From: UMGS1696 sp964623635
GTDB taxonomy: Bacteria > Bacillota > Clostridia > Oscillospirales > CAG-272
Reading direction: 5' to 3'
Length of the DNA: 64,000 nt
Assembly: GCA_964623635.1 (NCBI GenBank)
Contig: CAZUUA010000005.1
Location: 29,315-93,314, forward strand
Both the position numbers and the translations under genes were made by a program. Below are positions 59,566-64,000 of the stretch, piece after piece. Position 1 is the first letter of the stretch, and each line of letters starts with the position of its first letter. The notes under the pieces are model-generated. The model was not told the origin of the DNA. It made no database searches and worked only from the letters and a program-made list of their open reading frames with translations.

Positions 59566-61008
59566 TTAGTCCAAATTCTCGCAAAGCTTTTCGATCTGGG
59601 TATTCCAGCTTCCTTCATTTTTCGCCAGATACGAGGACAGGTTCGCATCCAGCAGCGCCGTGTTGGGCATGGGACTCAGACAGGTGGAGAAGGCAAAGTC
59701 AAAGTTCATGGTCATGCCATCCCGGATGATTTGCAGCATTTCCTGCACGTCGCTGTCTCTGGTATACTTGCTTTCCAAAGCGATGGTATAGTAGGTGGGG
59801 ATCACGTCCAGCATACTGTGGTACGCCAGCGTTTCCAGTACACGACAGGTCAGATCGGGATCCGAACAGGTCAGCGGTAGGAAGTTCACGTTGGACGAGG
59901 TACCGATCTGGGTCTTATACATCTCCTGCTCGCTGTCGAACTTGGGATAGGGCACGATGCCGAAGTCGGATTCCATGTTCCGCATCAGCTCGCCTTCCAG
60001 CACGTACAGGTAGGACAGATGGAACAGGGCACGGTCAGAGGTCAAGAGCTCCGCAAAGGTCTGGAAATCCACAGCACCGCCTTCCTTGTACAGATCGTCA
60101 CGCTTGTCAAAGAGCTGGATCCATTCGTGCACCTTCAGCATCCGATCGTTGAGTCCGGTGGTGTGATAATTGCCGTCCTCGTCCTGGGTGAACATACGGA
60201 CATCGGTAGCTGTTTGAATGGCACGAAGCGGCACGTGCTGTAGATAGGCACCTAAGGCGTCCACCTTGGGGTCTATCTTGCCGTCGCCGTTCAGATCCAC
60301 CACGGCCATCTCCGACATGGACAGGAATTTTTCCATGGTCCATTCGTTGTCATGCACCAGCTCGTACGGATCCTCCAAGCCGAAATTGTTCAACACCTGC
60401 TTATTGAAATACACCACGGCGCAGTCCTTGTACACCGACAGGTTCGCATCCCCGAAGCAGCAGAACTGTTTGCCTTTGATATTCAGGTTATCATACTGGT
60501 TCGCCATCCACCAGGGGTTGTCCAGGTTCAAGGACGACAGGGTGGTCAGGTCGATAAAGTTGCCGCTGACAAAGATGGGCAGCGTACACACGATGTAGCC
60601 GGTGGTCAAGTCGTAGGTGGCGTCCCCGGAGATCACCGCATTGGAGATGAAGTTGTTGTAGGTGTTTCGCACATCCCAGTCACCGGACTCCTGCTGGTAG
60701 CTGAAGGTGATGTTGAAATGCTCTTCGGTGGCAACGCTTCGGTTGAAAATGGCATCGTTGACCACTTCTCCGGTGGCTTCCTCGGCAAATTCGTAGGCCT
60801 TTTCGATGGGTACCAGAATATGGAAATCCCGTCCCCCGTTGTCTTCTTCCGGAATGCCAAGCGTGATGGTGGACTCGGTCTCGGCGGCAAGCGATTCGCT
60901 CTGCGTTTCCGTGGACACCGATTTGGTCTCGGCGGTCCCACCACCGCAGGACACCATAGAGGTCGTCAGCAGACACGCTAACAGACACAGGATCATGCGC
61001 TTCTTCAT
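59566..61008 (-). CDS. Extracellular sugar-binding lipoprotein of an ABC transporter
   Basis: A 480-residue secreted solute-binding protein. Residues 1-20 form a lipoprotein signal ending in the lipobox TSMVSC, followed by a Gly/Ser/Thr/Glu-rich linker. The mature part has the family 1 layout (NFIDLTTLSSLNLDNPWW, then VVYFNKQVLNNFGLEDPYELV, typical hinge strands) and a small calcium-like loop DLNGDGKID. No permease gene is next to it, so it must work with one elsewhere. MKKRM at 61008 has AAGGAGT upstream. It shares an operon with the GH20 gene. Confidence 0.88.
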   Translation of the reverse strand: MKKRMILCLLACLLTTSMVSCGGGTAETKSVSTETQSESLAAETESTITLGIPEEDNGGRDFHILVPIEKAYEFAEEATGEVVNDAIFNRSVATEEHFNITFSYQQESGDWDVRNTYNNFISNAVISGDATYDLTTGYIVCTLPIFVSGNFIDLTTLSSLNLDNPWWMANQYDNLNIKGKQFCCFGDANLSVYKDCAVVYFNKQVLNNFGLEDPYELVHDNEWTMEKFLSMSEMAVVDLNGDGKIDPKVDALGAYLQHVPLRAIQTATDVRMFTQDEDGNYHTTGLNDRMLKVHEWIQLFDKRDDLYKEGGAVDFQTFAELLTSDRALFHLSYLYVLEGELMRNMESDFGIVPYPKFDSEQEMYKTQIGTSSNVNFLPLTCSDPDLTCRVLETLAYHSMLDVIPTYYTIALESKYTRDSDVQEMLQIIRDGMTMNFDFAFSTCLSPMPNTALLDANLSSYLAKNEGSWNTQIEKLCENLD

Positions 61009-61063
61009 AAAACAATACACTCCTTGCTTCTGAAAAATCATAGAACAATAAGATCACGTTTTT

Positions 61064-61092
61064 ATTATACACCAATATGTTGGAAATTGCAA
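61064..61092 (-). promoter_or_regulatory. Promoter of the binding-protein/GH20 operon
   Basis: TTGCAA (61087-61092), 17 bases, TATAAT (61064-61069). Confidence 0.85.
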
Positions 61093-61140
61093 GACATTTA
61101 TCTCATTTTTAAGCAAAAATAACATATCTTCATCCAAAAC

Positions 61141-61183
61141 AAAAACCGGCTGTCATCGGACGAGATATCCGAACGCAGCCGGC
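61141..61183 (-). terminator. namZ operon terminator
   Basis: CCGGCTG and CAGCCGG form an outer stem with an inner CGGA/TCCG pair, followed on the minus strand by TTTTTGTTTT. Confidence 0.9.
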
Positions 61184-61193
61184 TTCCGCTATA

Positions 61194-62324
61194 TCAGCTG
61201 TACAGCCAGATCTTCTTTGTTTGTTCCTGCCACGCTGCCACCTTTTCCGCTTCCCTTGCGATGTAGTCTTCCACCGCAAAACACGGTTGGCGAACGGCAT
61301 CGCTACCCAAAAGATTACACAGGAAGGAACGGGTGGTAAGTTGCTCCGGGTGCGTTTCCCGAATGGTGCAGAACAGCCGCAGACCGGTGGCAAAGGGTGT
61401 GTAGGCTTCTCTGTCATACACATGGAGCTGGATCCCGTGACACAGCTCTCCGGCGTATTTGGAGAAGGTCGGTGTGAAATACGCCTCCCGCAGGTATACA
61501 CCGGGCTGCTCACCGATCCGATCCAGCACAGTCGAAACGTCCAGCCACGGGGCACCGATCAGCTCAAAAGGCTTGGTGGTACCACGACCTTCGGAGACGT
61601 TTGTGCCTTCGAATATACACGTACCGATGTAGCTGTAGGCTGTGTCCACTGTAGGCAGATTGGGGCTGGGCTGCACGAACAGCAGATCGGTGTCGTCCAG
61701 ATCCATTTCCCGTGTCCAGCCTTCGCAGGGGATCACGTGCAGGTCACAGCCGATATGCTCGGTTTCATTGATCCACCATGCAAATTCGCCAATGGTCAGT
61801 CCCGGTCGGGTAGGCGTGGGATAGCGACCCACAAAGGTGGCAAAGCGCCGATCTAAGAGGGTGCCCTCCACTTTGGTGCCGCCGATGGGGTTCGGTCTGT
61901 CCAGCACCACAAAGCGTACACCATACTTGGCACAGTGAAGCATCGCATCGGTCATGGTGTATTGATACGTATAGAACCGGGCGCCTACATCTTGAATATC
62001 AAAGAATACCGTATCCAGCCCTGCCATGATCTTTTCGGCCTCGGCCTGTCCGCCGCCGTAAAAGCTGTAGGCAGGCAGACCAGTCGATTTGTCCAGTATA
62101 TGATCCGCTACTGCTGCACCGGCCTGTGCGTCTCCCCGTACACCATGCTCCGGCCCGAACAGTGCGGTCAAGTCACAGAGCCCACGCAGCATATCGGCCG
62201 TGGCAGTCATGTTTTTCCGTACGCCGGTGGGATTGGTGATCAGGCCGCATTTGCCCAGCGCCGGCAGCATCGTAACGCCGTCTCTTGCCAAAATGTCTGT
62301 GCCACATAAAACGGTATGCTTCAT
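61194..62324 (-). CDS. namZ: NamZ-like exo-beta-N-acetylmuramidase (DUF1343)
   Basis: A 376-residue protein of the DUF1343/YbbC family, whose B. subtilis member NamZ removes terminal MurNAc from peptidoglycan fragments. It shows GLITNPTGV, LFGPEHGVRG, DTVFFDIQDVGARFYTYQYTM, VLDRPNPIGG and PSPNLPT, all family marks. It has no signal peptide, unlike secreted NamZ, so it likely works in the cytoplasm on imported muropeptides. The ATG overlaps the upstream stop codon by 4 bases. The neighbours, a serine hydrolase and an amino-sugar kinase, match the ybb/mur recycling operon of Bacillus. Confidence 0.88.
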   Translation of the reverse strand: MKHTVLCGTDILARDGVTMLPALGKCGLITNPTGVRKNMTATADMLRGLCDLTALFGPEHGVRGDAQAGAAVADHILDKSTGLPAYSFYGGGQAEAEKIMAGLDTVFFDIQDVGARFYTYQYTMTDAMLHCAKYGVRFVVLDRPNPIGGTKVEGTLLDRRFATFVGRYPTPTRPGLTIGEFAWWINETEHIGCDLHVIPCEGWTREMDLDDTDLLFVQPSPNLPTVDTAYSYIGTCIFEGTNVSEGRGTTKPFELIGAPWLDVSTVLDRIGEQPGVYLREAYFTPTFSKYAGELCHGIQLHVYDREAYTPFATGLRLFCTIRETHPEQLTTRSFLCNLLGSDAVRQPCFAVEDYIAREAEKVAAWQEQTKKIWLYS

Positions 62325-63403
62325 GAGATCTCTCCTGCTGCCACGTGGCGTTCGTATTCGGTGGTCATCAGATTGTAGAATCGTCTGCGGATGGGGTAAT
62401 AGGCGTCCCGGTTGTTTCTGCCGTAGTGGACGGAGTTGGTCAGAAATATGCCCCACAGCCCCGTCTCGCTGTCCACGTACAGGCTGGTACCGGTGAAGCC
62501 CGTGTGGCCGTAGCTGCCCTGCGCCATCAGATCTCCCATAGGCGACCACTGTGTTCCCATGAGCTGAAAGCCCAATCCACGGGATTCATCCATGGTGGGC
62601 GTATAGTTGCAAATGGCCAGATCGAAGACACGCCGGGTCAAAAACAGACTGCCGTCCTTGGCTTGTCCGTGATTCGACAGCATCCCGGCGAATGTGATCA
62701 TATCGTCCAGTGTGGTGAACACGCCAGCGTTGCCGGAGACGCCACCCAGGTAGTGGGCATTTTCGTCGTGGACAAAGCCGGTGGTCCACCGATGCCAATG
62801 GGGACTCATCTCCCCGGCAGCCACGTCGTCAGAGGCTGGATTGTAGCCGGTGTCGGGCATACCCAGCGGATCGAACACCAGCCGTTTCGCCAGCACGTCC
62901 AGTCCTTCTCCGGCGATGTTTTCCAGAATCCGCTGCAGGGTGATATATCCCATGCAGGAATAATACACCTCTTCACCTACACCGCAGACCGGCTTGGAGT
63001 GCAGGATCACATCGATGGGGTCGGCGGCAGTACCGTCTTCTCGGGGACACAGGGTGTACAGGGGCAGATGGGGTGAGAGACCGGCGGTGTGGGTCATGAG
63101 ATGCCGGATCTGTACACCACGGAAATTGCCGGGATCAGGTAGGTACATACCAATGTTGTCGCGGAGACAGAGCTTGCCTTCTTCCAGAAAACGCAGTGCC
63201 ACCATGGTGGTGGAGACCAACTTGGACAGAGACGCCAGATCAAACAGGGTATGCTCGGTGATGGGCAGCTCAGCAGGCTGTATCTGTCGTCTGCCGAAAA
63301 AGTCCCGGCGGTACACGGTGTAGCCACGACCGATCGCCACGGCCGCACAGGGGTAGCCCACATCGATGCCGTTTTGTACACAGTCTATGGTTTTCTCAAA
63401 CAT
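62321..63403 (-). CDS. Beta-lactamase-fold serine hydrolase (AmiE/YbbE-like)
   Basis: A 360-residue serine hydrolase. The SxxK motif is in LASLSKLVSTT, the tyrosine motif in VYYSCMGYI (YSC rather than YSN) and the third motif is HTGFTG (HTG in place of KTG). These mark the class C esterase group to which B. subtilis AmiE (YbbE), an N-acetylmuramyl-peptide amidase, belongs. No signal peptide. I chose MFEKTIDCV at 63403, overlapping the kinase stop by 8 bases; an ATG four codons earlier is possible. Confidence 0.85.
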   Translation of the reverse strand: MFEKTIDCVQNGIDVGYPCAAVAIGRGYTVYRRDFFGRRQIQPAELPITEHTLFDLASLSKLVSTTMVALRFLEEGKLCLRDNIGMYLPDPGNFRGVQIRHLMTHTAGLSPHLPLYTLCPREDGTAADPIDVILHSKPVCGVGEEVYYSCMGYITLQRILENIAGEGLDVLAKRLVFDPLGMPDTGYNPASDDVAAGEMSPHWHRWTTGFVHDENAHYLGGVSGNAGVFTTLDDMITFAGMLSNHGQAKDGSLFLTRRVFDLAICNYTPTMDESRGLGFQLMGTQWSPMGDLMAQGSYGHTGFTGTSLYVDSETGLWGIFLTNSVHYGRNNRDAYYPIRRRFYNLMTTEYERHVAAGEIS

Positions 63404-64000
63404 TGTTATCACCATTCCCTTTCGCTGCACGCCAATAGGCCCATGCGCCAAGCTCTGCCGCCACCGGTTCCAGACTCAGGTTAGCCGTGGGTAGCATTTC
63501 CATAACGAATGCGGCAAACTGCTCCCGGAACCAGGACAGATGGGTGATACAGCCGCCGGTCACGTGGATCTCTTCGGTGGTAAAACCCAATTTTTGGTAT
63601 AGGTTCGCTGTATGCCCCGCAAGCGTGTGTGCCTCGGTCATGAGTACGGCTTTGGCGTTTACGTCTCCTTCTTTGGCAAGCCGATCTGCCACCGGTGCCA
63701 AACGAGCGATGTCGCTTTTGGGATGGCTGTACACATAGGCTGTCATGGCATAGCGGTCGGACACGCCCAAGGCCGCAAACACGGCATCCTGCAACGCGGG
63801 TACCGGTTTATCCAAATCGATGGATTCTGCCAAAATCGTCAGCAATCGGTAACCGATGGCGGCACCACTGCCGTATTCGCCCAGCAAATGTCCCCAGCCG
63901 CCCATTCTCGATAGCACGCCTTGCTTTTTCCCCTGGATCAGCGAACCGGTGCCGGAGATCAAAAGCAGGCCGTCCCGGTCTTCCAGCGCACCATAGGTGG
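63396..64000 (-). CDS. BadF/BadG/BcrA/BcrD-family sugar kinase, C-terminal part (cut by window edge)
   Basis: About 201 codons of an ASKHA-fold kinase are visible and continue beyond the right edge. Motifs: LLLISGTGSLIQG (phosphate 2 loop), RMGGWGHLLGEYGSGAAIGYRLL, and HVTGGCITH (adenosine loop). The GGWGHLLGDEGSG-type stretch is typical of N-acetylglucosamine or N-acetylmuramic acid kinases of the MurK/NagK group. In the muropeptide salvage setting it should phosphorylate GlcNAc or MurNAc. The stop overlaps the next gene by 8 bases. Confidence 0.87.
   Translation of the reverse strand, partial: TYGALEDRDGLLLISGTGSLIQGKKQGVLSRMGGWGHLLGEYGSGAAIGYRLLTILAESIDLDKPVPALQDAVFAALGVSDRYAMTAYVYSHPKSDIARLAPVADRLAKEGDVNAKAVLMTEAHTLAGHTANLYQKLGFTTEEIHVTGGCITHLSWFREQFAAFVMEMLPTANLSLEPVAAELGAWAYWRAAKGNGDNNV

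Overview
The window looks like a chromosomal stretch from a spore-forming Clostridia genome, probably an Oscillospirales-type gut bacterium. This rests on gene content: a SigK sporulation sigma factor, both dipicolinate synthase subunits, the yajC-TIGR04086 gene pair, a T-box leader, single-chain glycyl-tRNA synthetase, many host- and plant-glycan hydrolases, and a secreted leucine-rich protein with a dockerin. The genus cannot be fixed from sequence reading alone. No insertion sequence, prophage, integrase or CRISPR array was seen.

Layout. 1-12.2 kb (minus strand) is housekeeping: smc (cut by the window edge), an Elp3-like radical SAM gene, rnc, plsX, trmFO, topA, dprA, a SpoU/TrmH methyltransferase and the infC-rpmI-rplT operon with an attenuator leader and an ATT start codon. 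12.3-20.4 kb holds the secreted dockerin protein, sigK, a DUF378 protein, a GntR-controlled ABC exporter and a uroporphyrinogen-decarboxylase-like protein. 20.5-26 kb holds yajC, TIGR04086, a protein resembling only the front part of the SCIFF maturase, tRNA-Leu(CAG), a GH29 fucosidase with an acetyltransferase, and dpaAB. 26-34.1 kb is mostly sugar metabolism (a DUF4965 protein, MATE exporter, esterase, GH39, aldose epimerase) plus rsmA. 34.2-40.5 kb holds glyS, a divergent LCP protein, a fused uridine-kinase-like protein, an acyl-CoA ligase under a tyrosine T-box, tRNA-Gly(CCC) and tRNA-Leu(TAG). 40.7-42.9 kb is a Zn/Cd exporter with a separate metal-binding protein. 43-49.3 kb holds a six-hairpin glycosidase, an EEP-family phosphohydrolase, comM, a small ribbon-helix-helix-like protein and an unknown membrane protein.

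49.5-58 kb is the most striking unit: one promoter drives a TerB-N domain protein, a BrxD-like P-loop ATPase, an Lhr/BrxHI-like helicase and uvrA, with three tight junctions. It resembles part of a BREX or Ter-type DNA-processing system but has no PglZ, PglX or nuclease, and it is coupled to nucleotide excision repair. 58-64 kb reads as a muropeptide salvage region: GH20 hexosaminidase, sugar-binding lipoprotein, NamZ muramidase, AmiE-like serine hydrolase and a BadF/BadG-type amino-sugar kinase that runs off the right edge.

Most promoters have a sigma-A form (TTGACA-like, 17 bp, TATAAT-like). Several share an A/T-rich block containing TTGC just upstream of the -35 box, and TGG or GTG just before the -10 box.
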